A DNA stretch of 64,000 bases from Vicia villosa (taxonomy: Eukaryota > Streptophyta > Magnoliopsida > Fabales > Fabaceae): positions 558,001-622,000 of the forward strand of contig NW_026705324.1 in the NCBI RefSeq assembly GCF_029867415.1, given 5' to 3'. Positions 9,517 through 20,754 of this stretch are shown here, in pieces (positions within the stretch are counted from its first letter, which is position 1; every line of letters starts with the position of its first letter). The notes beneath the pieces were generated by a model. The model was not told where the DNA came from, did no database searches, and saw only the letters and a list, made by a program, of their open reading frames with translations. Made by a program: the position numbers and the translations under genes.

Positions 9517-10439
9517 CAAAGCTTTGCTCAAACAATCCCAAGATCCACAGTCAACTGATCCAATCCTAAAGGCCAACTACAATCAAATCATAATTCAAAC
9601 CTATGATCATTGGTCAAACATCAAGTATAGAGGTGCATAACCATCATTTGATCAAAGAATGATCATGAATCCATTAATAGAAACTCAGAGATGAACAAAT
9701 ACAAAAAGGTTCAAATTAGGGTTTCTTAAGAGAAAGTCAACCCAACTTTGACTGGGCATAACTTTCACATGGAACATCAAGAAGGCCCCACTTTGAGCCT
9801 ATTTTGAAGGAAATTGGATTCCCTACAACTTTGTCTCTCACAAGCCAGGGCTAGAAATAATTCATTTGAGAGATACAATTCAAAAGATTACAGGTCATTT
9901 TCAGGCATCCTCCAAAAGCAGTTTTTTCCCAAAGAGGATATGATCAAGATAAAAGCCCCAAATGAAAAATATATTCCAAAGTGGCTTATAGAGGACCTCT
10001 TGAGGTTTCCAAAAAGTCTTAGAACTCCCTCATAGCTTAAAAATTGAGTGAGATATGCTTGATCAAAGTTGGGTGATTTTGAAGGACCAAATGTGAAAAA
10101 AGAAGGTTCAAAGTGAGAAATTTGCAAATGGGCCTATGGTTTTATGATACAAACTTGATCCACAAGCTATCCAAACAACGTGCCACGAATTTCACCTTTT
10201 ATTTAATTTATATATAAGAGAAAATCAAATTTTTTATTAAAGAGGTGCATATGGATTGATTTTAATCAGCATTTATGGCAAAATACAATGTAATTTCGTG
10301 CATATTGATTGGAGAAAAAATCAACACAAAATAGGGCCAAAATAGAAGGTTTCTATTTGAAAATAAAACCAATTTTCACAAGAATGGCAAGAATGGATTT
10401 AAGGAGTTTTGGACCTTTCTTTTAGACCTAATTCATTCA

Positions 10440-10450
10440 CTATAAGTAAA
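10440..10450 (+). promoter_or_regulatory. possible TATA box of D LTR
   Basis: CTATAAGTAAA is followed by GGAGAGTGGG, resembling CTATAAATAGGAGGGC in the LTR of A. An alternative, TATATAAG, lies at 10211-10218. Confidence 0.4.
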
Positions 10451-11152
10451 GGAGAGTGGGAACACGAATAGGGGTTGAAATCTCTGTCCAGAGGCACCCT
10501 TGCAAGAACTCGAAAATACACAAAAAAAATCAAATTCGGTTTGCAGGAATTCAGAGGTTTTAACAAGATTCAAAGGTTGCAATAGCTTGCTCGTGGCATT
10601 CTGAAGGTGAGGGGATATTAGCATAGCGTCAATACCCCCAGAACTTCCTCTAATTGGCCAAGGTATGTATTTTTAAAGATGAAATCGATTAGAGTAATTC
10701 ATGCGCATCTATAGCAAATTGATTGAGTATTTTGATTGTTCTTTGTCCCTTTAACGTTTCTGGGTGATTTAATTTAAGTTTGCGTGTCTAATATGTGACC
10801 GGCTATTGAAGGCCAAACAAGGTTTTTAGGGTTCAGATTAGGGGTTTGTGTTAGGCGTAGAATTAGATCAAAACGAATGCATGAGTGGGTTCGCAGGGCT
10901 TAGGCGAGAAGATTGAAGGGGTCGCGAAAAATTTATAGGAGTGTATGCCCTATTCGTTATTTTTTTTTAGGTTTGGTAGCTATGAGGAAAACTAGTAGCA
11001 AAATCGTAGCAAATACTATATGTCTTTTTGCAGGTTCTGGGAAGAAGACGATGAGTTGGCTCCATGTCATTGGTGCATTTGAATTAGCGCGCGCATTTCA
11101 ATTACAGATTTTTTATTTTGTTTATTTTATTTGGGGGCGTGCGTTTAACACG

Positions 11153-11236
11153 TTGCGCAGATGGTTGGGATGGTATGCATGTTTGTTGGTCACTTAAGGG
11201 TCCAGGGTTCGATCCCTGGCCCTTGCTATTATTTTT
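11153..11236 (+). promoter_or_regulatory. tRNA-like Pol III unit in D LTR
   Basis: An A-box-like TTGCGCAGATGG (11153-11164) is followed by a perfect B box GGTTCGATCCC (11206-11216) inside a CCAGG/CCTGG stem, and a T5 run at 11232-11236. The order and spacing are those of a tRNA gene, but the acceptor stem is not preserved, so it is not annotated as a tRNA. Confidence 0.6.
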
Positions 11237-11399
11237 CTAGAATTTCTAACTTCTGATCCCATACGCCTGCACTTCTGTGGCCTATTATAAACCCTCAAAT
11301 CTGAACTTTAGAATCACCACTAAGCCAGATCCAATGTCCCAGGACCTGATGACCATACCATGCGCCCTAGTGACTGCCATACTGAATCATAATCCCTAA

Positions 11400-11880
11400 T
11401 AACTAAGATTATTTTAATTAATATATTTGTTTTAATTAAATCTTTTTAATATAATTAATTATATAATAATTATTTTTATAAATAAAATTAATATATGATA
11501 TTTATATTAAATTATAATTTGTTGTTCGTTCCGATTAAATCGATTAATCGCTATGGGCAATAATAATTTTAATTAAAATGTTATTTAATTAAAATATAAT
11601 TAATTTCTATTTGATTAAATGGTTTCGACTATCTTATTAGTCGCGATGATTAATCTTTCTATTTTTCTTATTCTAATTCGTTATTCTTTTTAATCGAATC
11701 AATCGATTACGAGGGGTAACGATACAAACTAATTATTAAAAATCATTGAAAAATATCCTAATTCGTTATTAGTAATAATCAAATTAATTGATTAAAATTG
11801 GTCACGATACAATCTCAAATCTGTTAACTATGGCGATTGAATCTATTGATCGTTGCGGTTAATAGTGCTAAATCAAACCA
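11400..11880 (+). other. AT-rich hairpin region in D LTR
   Basis: Long runs of TTAATTAA-type sequence are followed by units with different complementary arms, such as GATTAA/TTAATC, CGACT/AGTCG, TAATC/GATTA and ATCAA/TTGAT. No coding potential. Confidence 0.45.
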
Positions 11881-12060
11881 GGGTTGTACGCCCAAAACAT
11901 TTAAAACACACTAAACCACAATACTACGGTGTTTCAACACTGCGATGTTCACAACTACGATAAGGTAATTCAAAATACCTTCGAACATTCGCATTTCAAA
12001 ACAACTTCAAAACAAATTCAAATACATTCAATTCAAATTCTAAGGGCGTACAACCCTTCC

Positions 12061-12105
12061 CCGAACTACGTTGACTCTGATCCTCCATAAGGAGGTACGT
12101 AGGCA
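12061..12105 (+). promoter_or_regulatory. shared LTR box in D
   Basis: CCGAACTACGT, then CTCTGATCC, then GGTACGTAGGCA. The same ordered motif occurs near the 3' end of every Ogre-like LTR here: C 9305-9348, A 14926-14969 reversed, B 40166-40207, E 45511-45555 reversed. Role unknown. Confidence 0.65.
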
Positions 12106-12386
12106 CTTGGCAACAAGGCGAGTCCCCCTCCTCCAAATCTTAATCATGTCCATAACTAAGCCTTTAACCCTATTAACTATCTGTCACCTTTCTTTATAAG
12201 CCTTGCCATAAACCTTTACCTTTGAGATGTTAGCCTTTAGGAAAGGGTTGAGGGTGCCTAACACCTTCCCTCGACCTGAATATAGTATCTTACCCTGATC
12301 TCTATACTGCGTAGGGTTTCCTATTCGCCCTTCAGAATAGGTGGCGACTCTAAAAATATTTAATTTTTAGGGCAGGTTGCTACAGC

Positions 12387-12404
12387 TGGCGACTCTGCTG
12401 GGGA
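12387..12404 (+). other. primer binding site of D
   Basis: TGGCGACTCTGCTGGGGA starts two bases after the LTR end. It ends the minus-strand primer site for a tRNA with 3' end ...CGCCA, described for Ogre as tRNA-Arg. Confidence 0.88.
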
Positions 12405-13234
12405 TAACTATAATGGTGAATACTATGCTCCTATAGATTTTGGCAGGGTTTAGGTTTGGCAAGTTTCTTTTAGGGTTTGGCAAACTTGCCATTTTTAGGG
12501 TTTGGGGGAGGTTCATCTTTTAATAAATATTAAATTATTTTTTTATTTATTTGTTTTTTGTTTTTTTTTAAAATGTTTATTTATCTGCCTTAAAATGTTT
12601 ACCTATATTATTATATGCATTGTTGTTTTTTATGTCGTGTTAAAACCCTAAGTGTGGGAGTTAACTTTGAGATCAATAGGGGACATGAATCGCCTACGAG
12701 TCTCATTGATAACTCCACTCGGAGTGGGTCGAGTATTCGGAAATGTCCAAAACGAGGCTTGACTTTGTTGAGGGCAGGACTGGATACTTGGCTGATCTCT
12801 CCGAGAACCTACCCCAAAAATTCGAACCTCATGGATAAAATGAGTTGTTCTAAAATCCGAAGAGACAAAAAGTCTCAGAGGCTACGAACGACCCCATGAG
12901 ACCTTCTAGAACCCCACTATAAAAAGGTTGGCTCCCGAGAGCCGCTACGTCGAACCTATGAACTTATGTGCTATATGTATATATATGTGTTGATCATTTT
13001 TTTTATTATTTCTTTTTCCATTCATCATACATCAGGGGCATTCTTGCATCATATTTTATTCAAAAAAAAAAAAAGAAAGAAAAAAAGATATCATACATTA
13101 CATGCATGGCATACACATCATTTTCATGACATTAAGAGAAGATTCCTCTTTTATCTCCAGAACAAGGGACCATTGGGAAGGATAACCTAATATCCCGACC
13201 ATATTATCCAACAAGATTTCAGCAGAAGAGATCA
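12405..13234 (+). other. 5' UTR of D
   Basis: Leader between PBS and the gag fragment. It contains AT-rich stretches and an A-rich/purine tract near 13062-13089. No gene recognised; ORF1 should follow but is missing, so a deletion lies between about 13190 and 13235. Confidence 0.6.
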
Positions 13235-13579
13235 ATGGATCAGCAAAAGCAACAGGGTAGCCAACGCACCTGGAGGTCCAAGCCAAAACGATCATTCACT
13301 CCGTTGTACATGCCATTGTCTCAAGCTTTGCAACGTCTGCTCAGCCAGAACCTGGTAACTCTGCTGCCTCCATACTCAGCTCCAGCTAACCCCGCTCCTG
13401 GGTACAAGCATCATGCTAGGTGCGCTTATCATTCAGATAGTCTTGGCCATGATACAGAGGATTGTGGGCCATTGAAGCACAAGATCCAAGATTTGATTGA
13501 AGAAGGGATCATTGAGTTCGAAGATCCTCGCAAGTCTAATACCATAGGTGGCGAAAATGAGGATTTCTTAGACCATTAG
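13235..13579 (+). pseudogene. gag: C-terminal Gag fragment of D
   Basis: The 114 codons match the C-terminal part of the Ogre gag: a Pro-rich linker with a LPLSQALQRLL-like stretch, then the zinc-binding segment CAYHSDSLGHDTEDC and LKHKIQDLIEEGIIEF. Corresponding segments are CEFHSGAPGHTIEKC in B and CEYHQGAAGHDLEHC in E. The capsid domain is gone. A stop follows shortly after the zinc segment, and no protease follows, as in E. Confidence 0.8.
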
Positions 13580-14458
13580 TTTTGTTTTCATTCGCAAGTT
13601 CTTTCCGTTTGTTTAAACATTAGTCTTACGACATATGCTGTGTACTTTACAAAAATCATTAATGCATTGCTTACGTTTGTCTTGATTTATTCCTAGTGTT
13701 CTCACTATATTTAAAACTGTGTTTTTACTTGGTTTTCTTCTTTGTGATATTCAACTCTCGTTAAAGTCGTGCATCTTTAGAGGGAGAATGATGAAAAACG
13801 ATGCCACGATTTCATACACTACGCTTTCGAACAGACCGTGTTGACGATGTACAGGCATTGTTTCAATTCCTAAATAATGGAGATATAAGGACGTTAATCC
13901 CTTGTCAACCCTTTTGAGCCTAAAGAAGTAGGAGTTTTCCTTCGTATAAAGTAAAACCCTTGATACATAACCTGGGGTAGGGTAGCTGCTCAGTTAACTT
14001 AATTATTCCAAAGTGTTATTTTGAACGTAATCACCGATGGTTCCCCGTCATCATTAAGTCCGGCAGTCAATGTCCACAAAAAAGAAAGCAATGCAAGGGC
14101 CTGCTAAGTCAAAACCTATTAAGGAGACTTAGGCAAAATTGGGGCATCCCGCTGACTGTAGTTTTAAAACGAACAGTTCAGGCAAAGTTAGGGATAACAA
14201 AGTCGAAAAGAGGTCACTACATACCCTCACAAAAGGAAATATTACAAGAAAGGAGGATGACTGCCTTTGCAAAATAAACTTCTGGGTTTTGAACCATCAT
14301 AAATGTCAACGTCATAATTCCCAAATTCTTTTGGAGACTAAACGCATAGTTAATTGAGCATAGGACTGGAGAACATCACGAAGATGGGGATGGGTACAAA
14401 TAAACATTGAGCCTCTATCTTTTGTTTCTTTAAACCGTGAACCAGGCCACGTTACAAC
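13580..14458 (+). other. 3' UTR of D
   Basis: Non-coding. The stretch 13888-13990 matches E at about 50010-50110 reversed, and 14370-14458 matches E at about 49420-49510 reversed. It carries two hairpins at 14104-14181. No pol sequence. Element A is inserted after 14458; ACAAC (14454-14458) would be its target duplication. Confidence 0.75.
14104..14181 (+). other. two post-coding hairpins of D
   Basis: First: CTAAGT (14104-14109) pairs with ACTTAG (14127-14132), with inner CCT/AGG. Second: CTGACTGT (14152-14159) pairs with ACAGTTCAG (14173-14181) with one bulged base. Both are followed by GCAAA and a GGG run, the flanks seen in A, B and E. Confidence 0.75.
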
Positions 14459-15399
14459 TGTGGATGTCGTTTTCTTTACCTCCCCGTTACACTTGGGAGG
14501 ACGGCACGCTAAACCCTTCACGCGAAATTTGGAAGGAGAATGCGCCCGTGGTGGGATGAATTTTATTTCAGTTCTTCCTACGATAACACACGAACTTTCT
14601 TATTGGTCCTAAGAGTAGGAAAGGGAAAAAAAGATCTCAACTAAACCCTAGGAGTTTGCTAAGTGTGGGGATTTCACCTAGACTAGAAATTCTGGAGTCC
14701 GGGAGGTCGGTTATACATAGGGAAGTGTTTAAACACCCTACATATCTGTAGTACTCTACAGGAACCTTCTCTGTGTCATTGTGATTGTGTTTGCTGCTAA
14801 TGATTGGGAAAGTTTCTCCTTTGTGTTAGGAGAGAGAATTGAATTGATTAAAGAAAGACAGACAGATAGACAGACTGACTATTTTTGGTACTTTATTAGC
14901 TCGCTGAGATTCCTTGTGAACCTCATGCCTACATATCCCTAGTGGAAGTCAGAGCTTAATGTAGTTCGGGGAACTAACTAGGGAAATTACTTGTTTTTGG
15001 TGCCTTGCTTGAAGCTCAAGGTTGAAGCTTGGAATTAAATCTCTGTTTACAGTAAAGAGACATGAAATCATCTTTACAGAGAGGTATTTGTACTATTCTA
15101 CCACAAACATTTAAAAGTGACAGAAAAGCTAAAAAAAATGATGTTTCATTAAGAGGGGAGTCTACTTGGTTGATCAAGTATGACAGCCATCGTGCCTCTA
15201 AAATGAAAGAAAGATGCTCATCCAAATTAGGGAAAGTGTACAAGTCTGGGGATGTGCCAGAGCATGTCTTTCAGAGTCCTAAATGGGAGACTTTGAATGA
15301 AATTGAAAGTTGAAATGTTTGTTTGTTTGAATGTGGTAGAGTAGTAAAAATATCTCTCTATAGAGATAAGCTATGTCTATCTACTGTATAAAAGATTTG

Positions 15400-16330
15400 A
15401 CTTTAGCTGGCTTGAATGAGGCCCAAGCTTGAGGCTTTTTGATTGATTTTATGATTTATTGAAATGATAACTCTACTGGGGAGTATTTAAACTAAGGAGT
15501 TTTTGGTGTTCTGTACGAAGCCCAGAATTGAGGCTGACTCTACTTAAAGAGACTCTATTTGGGGAAATTATCTCCTAATAGAATGAATCTTTGATTTTTT
15601 GAAAGACTGATTTTGGAGGCTAACCCTTTCCAGGGGTTTTGACTCAGCTGGAGAAATTGTCTGTTAAAAGACTGACTTTATCATGTTTTTTGGAGGCTGA
15701 CCCTTTCCAGGGGTTGTGAAACTTTTTGATTAATTAACTTTGGAGGCTAACCCTTTCCAGGGGTTTTTATTGAAATGATGGAATGTGTGGAGGCTAACCC
15801 TTTCCAGGGGTTGTTGTTAAAATGAAAGAATGTGTGGAGGCTAACCCTTTCCAGGGGTTTTTGTTAAAATGAAAGAATGTGTGGAGGCTAACCCTTTCCA
15901 GGGGTTTTGACTCTTTTGGTGAATGGCAGAAAGATTATCTAGTGGAGACTTCTTGTTTAAAGCCCAAGATGAAGGCTGACTCATGCTGAGGATAAGCAAA
16001 TATGGATCCTAGACTCTGCTAAGGAAAATTGATGAAGATAAGGGTGACAGAGACTGTCCATGTCTCTCATTCCAAAAGGTGTACTCAATGTAAAATTGAG
16101 ACAAACTTAGCTTGTTTAAAGTCTGGTTTAAATTGGAAGAAAACTCACCAGGGTAGGCTAAAAGGTGACTAAAGACCTGTTCCTATGTTTATAAGAAACC
16201 TGATGGGTCCTTGTATACAAGCTCAAGAGGAAGCTGGAAATGCTTTTAAGAAGCCTGTGGGTCCTTGGACAAAGCCCAAGAGGAGGCTAATCGAGGGTCC
16301 TTGTTATAGCACAAGAGAAAGCTATGTAGT
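15400..16330 (-). other. hairpin array in A LTR
   Basis: The same units as in element C, reversed. On the - strand, GCTTG-loop-CAAG lies near 15430, TTCTG-loop-CAGAA near 15525, TCTTG-loop-CAAGA near 15965, and six AACCC-CTGGAAA-GGGTT units lie between 15625 and 15910. The right LTR copy has it at about 33780-34700. Confidence 0.7.
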
Positions 16331-17410
16331 TTTGAACTTATTTTGGCTCTAAGCAAATGGGTAAGAGGTTTCACCGGGAATAATTCCTCTTTGGGTGGAT
16401 GTGTCCTATATTTTTGGATTCTAAGGTTTTTGCCAAGACGTTTCACCGGGAATAATTCATCTTGGGGGTTTGAACTACAGATCTCTAATTAGGAAAGAAC
16501 CTTCACCGGGAAGACATTCTCAATCCTAGGTCATATTCCTATAATATATATATAGTTTAACTGTCCTAAGGTTTATACTCAAACGTAGTTCTAAACTAAT
16601 ATATATGCACAATTTATATTTGACAGTAATTTAAATAAAGACTGTAAATTGAAAGCTTGTAAAGCCTAACCTGGATGGAGTGGAGGCCTTTGAAGAAGTA
16701 TGTACAGAGCCTCAACAGTAATTGGTGGATAACAGTTGAACATATATATGATAAACAGTTAATGTTTTTTGAAAACAGAAGAAGTGAAGATGGACAAAGG
16801 TCACATAGGTATCTGAAGAGTTTCACCGGGAATAATGCCCTTCAAATACCAGAAGAATGTTTTGAAAACAGAAAGAAGATTTTGATAATACAGTTTTGAA
16901 AACAAGCTAAGAAGAGAAGGTGTTTGGGACTTACACTCTATTAGAGGCCCAGTACTTTATAGTACTGGTGTAAAATTAGTTTTGAAAATGATTTGAAATA
17001 ATATAAGGTTTTGTTGTTTGAAAACCTTAATTATTCGATTTATCCGGAGATTGAAGACAGTTTTGAAAATTGACAGAAAGTCAACTTAATTGAGAGGTAA
17101 AGAAAAAAAAAATCTATGCCTAATTAAGACCTAAATAATTAGGGTTTTATCATAAACTTTATTCACAAAAATAATTAGGTTAAAACAAAATGAATATATG
17201 CATTTAAAGTATTTAAGAAAACACTTAAAACATACTATTTTAAACCTAATAAAAATATATGAAATAAATAATATTTTTATGATTTTTTTGATTATTCACA
17301 AAATAGATATATTAAATAATAAGTGTGTGAAAAATGAAGTGAAAATAAATTAATTTGATAGGTTAAATAATTAGTTAAAGTTGTGAAGAAATCAAATGGG
17401 AAAAAGTGGT

Positions 17411-17489
17411 AAAAAATAGGGTTTTGTCACCAACCAGGTTTGAACCCACGCCCTTTATGTTACCAGCCCAAAACAACACCACTGAGCCA
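17411..17489 (-). promoter_or_regulatory. tRNA-like Pol III unit 1 in A LTR
   Basis: On the - strand there is an A box TGGCTCAGTGG (17479-17489), a near-perfect B box GGTTCAAACCT (17436-17446), and a T6 run (17411-17416). The A-to-B distance is that of an intron-less tRNA gene. Acceptor stem pairing is not preserved. Copy in the right LTR: 35781-35859. Confidence 0.65.
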
Positions 17490-17570
17490 ACGCGCGCTTA
17501 GTGATAATGACACACACCCATTTGGTTATGTTTTAAAACAAGTGGTAAATCATTGAAAAATAAAAGAATC

Positions 17571-17652
17571 AAAAAGTCTGGGGCGAGGGGGATTCGAACC
17601 CCAGACTTGAGGCATGAGGAAACTAAGGGCGCGCGCTGTAACCATTGAGCCA
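17571..17652 (-). promoter_or_regulatory. tRNA-like Pol III unit 2 in A LTR
   Basis: On the - strand there is an A box TGGCTCAATGG (17642-17652), a perfect B box GGTTCGAATCC (17590-17600) within a GGGG/CCCC stem, and a T5 run (17571-17575). It lies 82 bases upstream of unit 1 in the same orientation. The 5' acceptor strand does not pair with the 3' one, so it is not a functional tRNA. Right copy: 35941-36022. Confidence 0.7.
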
Positions 17653-18604
17653 TTACGATGAATTTGTAAATAACACAACTACCACTAAATTTATTTTAAA
17701 CTTAAACCTAAGAATTCAAAAAAATGGCGCCACCACCATTGTCATCTTCAACCTCTAACTCCTCCATCTTGGATTTCTGAACTCTCTTATCTCTCAACCA
17801 TTTTAAATGATTCAAACATCAAACTTGCTCGTTTTCAAACGAGGAACATGATCATGATCTCAGAATTTATTTATTCTAAGTGTACTTAAAGAATTTCAGT
17901 ATGAACACGAAGAACACATAAACCCTAAATTTAAAATTAAATGATGCAAAAGATGAATAAATGGATGATGATAGAGGGTTTTCAATCCTCTGATGATGCT
18001 GGACAAGATAGAATCGAGCTTTATCACAAAGAGTGCTTAAATTAAAGAGGTGGAGTTCAGAAACTTACCTCTGAAAATGGAGGTCGTGAGGATGATAGAG
18101 AGCAACTGGGCTTGTATGAATGATCCCAAAAGCTTCCTTGGGACTCAGTGATGCTAACTGGATGCTTGTTGTGTCCTCAAACCTTCTGAATTGCTCTACT
18201 CGACTCCTTCGATTTGAGCTTCAAGTGAACATGGAGGATGATGAATCTGGAGTTACAGATGAGCTGCAGCCATCTGAACAGCTTCACTATGATCTGAGGA
18301 ACGTGCCTGGATGCCTAACCTTGCTTGGAACCTCTTGAATTGTTCTGTGGTCCTCCAACTGCAAGTGCTCCAAATGAGAGGTGAAGATGATGATTCTCCA
18401 CGCCCAGAAGTGTTCCAGAGGTTTGGATCACCCCCAAATGCCTCCCTCCATGTGTTTGAATACTTATTTTCAAAGAGAGAGCTTTGGTTTGAAGAATCCG
18501 AGTCTTCTTGCCAAAGGACCTTTGAAAAAACTAAGTATGAAGAAAGAAAAGAGAAAGCAAGAATTCTGTTGCTTTGGTGTGTTTTTCTACTGAAGTATGC
18601 CCTC

Positions 18605-18614
18605 CTATTTATAG
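18605..18614 (-). promoter_or_regulatory. TATA box of A LTR
   Basis: CTATAAATAG on the - strand, about 1.55 kb into the LTR, followed by a leader and a GAG|GTAAGT splice donor about 540 bases on. The E LTRs have the related CTATAAATAA. Confidence 0.65.
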
Positions 18615-20155
18615 GCAAATGAATGCAGATCAATTGGCTGTGGTGAGTTTGCTTAATGAAAGAAATTTGGTTTCTTAAGCATGAAGGAAGTTTGCAAATA
18701 TCTCTTATGCAATGATGAGAATTTTGATTCCATTTGATCAATCCCCTAGCCCTCGATTTTGCTTGATCTTAGGGGACAATTCTGAGACAGAAATGAGCTC
18801 TAATTGGTTGGTGAGAAGATTCCTTTGATGAATCACCAATTTGCCATAAATTCACAAATGTAATCATTACATAATCACATGTTCTTATTTTTAGAGTCTT
18901 CTTCAATTATCATGGCATGGTAAAAATGAATGCATGGCATGTTTTCAGATGTGTTATGGGTCGTGTAGCATCCATATTTGAGGTCATGTGCACAAAATTT
19001 CAAAGTTCCAAAATGATGCATGACCTATAATTTCACTTCATGAGGCCAACTTTGAACAAGCATAACTCTTAGCTCAAAATGAATTTGGAGAAGGTTGAAC
19101 ACAATTTGGAAAGCCCTAAACATCTACTTCAAATCATTAGTTTGGAGTTTCTTCAGAATCCTTTGGCAAATTTGTGAAAAATGAGGCCAAAGTTGGAAGA
19201 AAACTAGGTTAAAACACTTAGAAAAATTTCTAAGTGTTTATGACCTAAAACTCCAAAATTTCCAAAACTCTTAAATGATTAATCTTTTGAAAAAAGTTCC
19301 TTTGTAAGATGTTGTTTTATTTTGTAAGATCTACAACTTTCATGTTGGAAGTTTTTTGAGTTGTGTAGGTGAAATTTTGAGTTCTCACCATGCCTTAAAA
19401 AACCCTAATTCCCGACTTTTTGCTCCTTGGTGAATCTCTTTGATTTTCTTTGGTCAAATGACTTTAATATCCATATATTGATGATATTGATCTTTGAAAG
19501 TCATGGTTTGACCAAAAATCTCAAAAGTCAATGGTGATCCCATATAGTTGACTTTTTCCAAATAAGGTGAGATTTTGGACTTTTGTGTAGAAACAAGATC
19601 TTCTCCTCAAATGAATGATGTAAAGGGATTATATTGAGGTAATAGAGACTCTTGGATCATGTCTTGAGTTTTAGATCCATGCCCTGATTAAAAGTCAACT
19701 ATCTTGGGGAATTAGGTCAAAAACCCTAATTGTCGACCAGAGGACAATGATGACTGTAGACTTTGAATTGAGGTGTAATGTCCAGTGGATCTTGTCATAT
19801 GAGTTATTTGAAGATGATTGATGTCTTTGAATGGTCCCCTAGGGCTTTTTAGGGTTTCCCAAAGGAGATCCCTGATTTTAGTCCTTGATAGGCTAAAAAG
19901 AACCCTAGTCTGGTGACCTGAGTAAACCTGTACTCAGATGACTGGGTGTCTAATCAATCATAGGTGAAATAATGAAGCTCTTGAGTCTCATGATTGTGTT
20001 AGAGACTAATCCTCCTATTGATTGATCCTTTGCCTGAGTTTTCTTGTTTCTGAACACCCTCGATTGAATGTCAGACTGCTCTGGGTACTTGCTTTGACTT
20101 GATGAAAATCCTGAAGATATGTCATCTCAGGGGGGTCAAAAATTAGGGTATGACA

Positions 20156-20171
20156 GATGCCCCTATTTAAG
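20156..20171 (-). other. polypurine tract of A
   Basis: On the - strand, CTTAAATAGGGGCATC directly precedes the LTR start TGTCATACCC. B and E have TTAAATAGGGGCAGC at the same place. Confidence 0.9.
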
Positions 20172-20525
20172 TTTCTTTTATCTGGAGGGAGAGAGATTGA
20201 GATCTTGATCTCTCCTGCATAAAAGAGACTTAAATATCAAAGAATGCCCGAATTTTGGGCGCTCCTGAGATGATAAAATCTTTGCATGATTTGATCCCGT
20301 TGTCGCACTTGGCGGGGGATGAGGAGACAAACTCCTGCAGAAATACTTGATGTGGATTCTGGTGAATGGATGGCAATGTAGGATGCGCAATCCATCTTCT
20401 TTAACTAAGTGTTGATACTTAGAAAAAGGTAAACAACCTCCTCTCGTTCCGGATGTCCAAATCTCGAAACTGGTATCAGTTGCGTTTGGACAATATCTCA
20501 GATAAAGAGAAAATCTCCAAAGGTC

Positions 20526-20677
20526 TGTTTCCTCATCAAACTTCTTACCAGCGCTTGGAGGTAAGATGCCATTTGACGGCTGTAGAGAAACTTCAAAGGT
20601 TTGTTTCCTCGTCAAACTTCTTACCAGCGCTTGGAGGTAAGATGCCATTTGACGGCTGTAAAGAAACTTCACCATCT
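20526..20677 (-). repeat. 76-bp repeat, two copies
   Basis: TGTTTCCTC recurs at 20526 and 20602. The two units share TTACCAGCGCTTGGAGG and ATGCCATTTGACGGC with few changes. Confidence 0.8.
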
Positions 20678-20754
20678 TCCCTTTTGACTTGACGTCTTTG
20701 AAAGAATGTCATATGGCCTCATGATCTTTTGAGGGGCTAATGACTTTGTTTGAA

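Larger units (their letters stand above)
9517..12384 (+). repeat. 5' LTR of D, left part missing
   Basis: The right end is fixed by TGCTACA followed by GC and a PBS. The left part is not in this stretch because C is inserted into it. No gene is present. Candidate parts are a TATA box (10440-10450), a splice donor AAG|GTATGT at 10663, a tRNA-like unit (11153-11236), an AT-rich hairpin region (11400-11880) and the shared LTR box (12061-12105). Confidence 0.75.
9517..14458 (+). mobile_element. element D: old, gutted Ogre-like element
   Basis: An LTR with missing 5' part (9517-12384) is followed by a PBS, a 5' UTR, a gag fragment and a 3' UTR. ORF1, most of gag, and all of pro-pol are absent. 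The 3' UTR matches that of element E, including the paired hairpins at 14104-14181 and the stretch before 14458. D is interrupted on the left by C and on the right by A; its 3' LTR should lie beyond A, outside the window. D and E may belong to one family that lacks pol. Confidence 0.75.
14459..20155 (-). repeat. 3' LTR of A, complete
   Basis: Read on the - strand the LTR starts TGTCATACCC at 20155, next to the polypurine tract, and ends CATCCACA at 14459. Length 5697 bases. It contains a TATA box (18605-18614), a splice donor GAG|GTAAGT (near 18068), two tRNA-like units (17411-17652), a hairpin array (about 15400-16330) and the shared LTR box (14926-14969). The ORFs read in it on either strand are short and lack homology. 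Confidence 0.92.

Noticed and set aside
15062..15313. Host or accessory 83-codon gene (copy at 33435-33686)
   Set aside because: It lies antisense inside both LTRs of A, so duplication is due to the LTRs. Only the strong local conservation with C was kept as a finding.
17571..17665. Genuine tRNA gene
   Set aside because: A and B boxes are good, but the acceptor arms do not pair and the anticodon arm is not clear. Kept as a tRNA-like promoter unit.
18253..18741. 162-codon - strand ORF and the overlapping + strand ORFs at 18311-18622 in the LTR of A
   Set aside because: They fall in the leader just after the TATA box; composition is not coding-like and there is no recognised domain.
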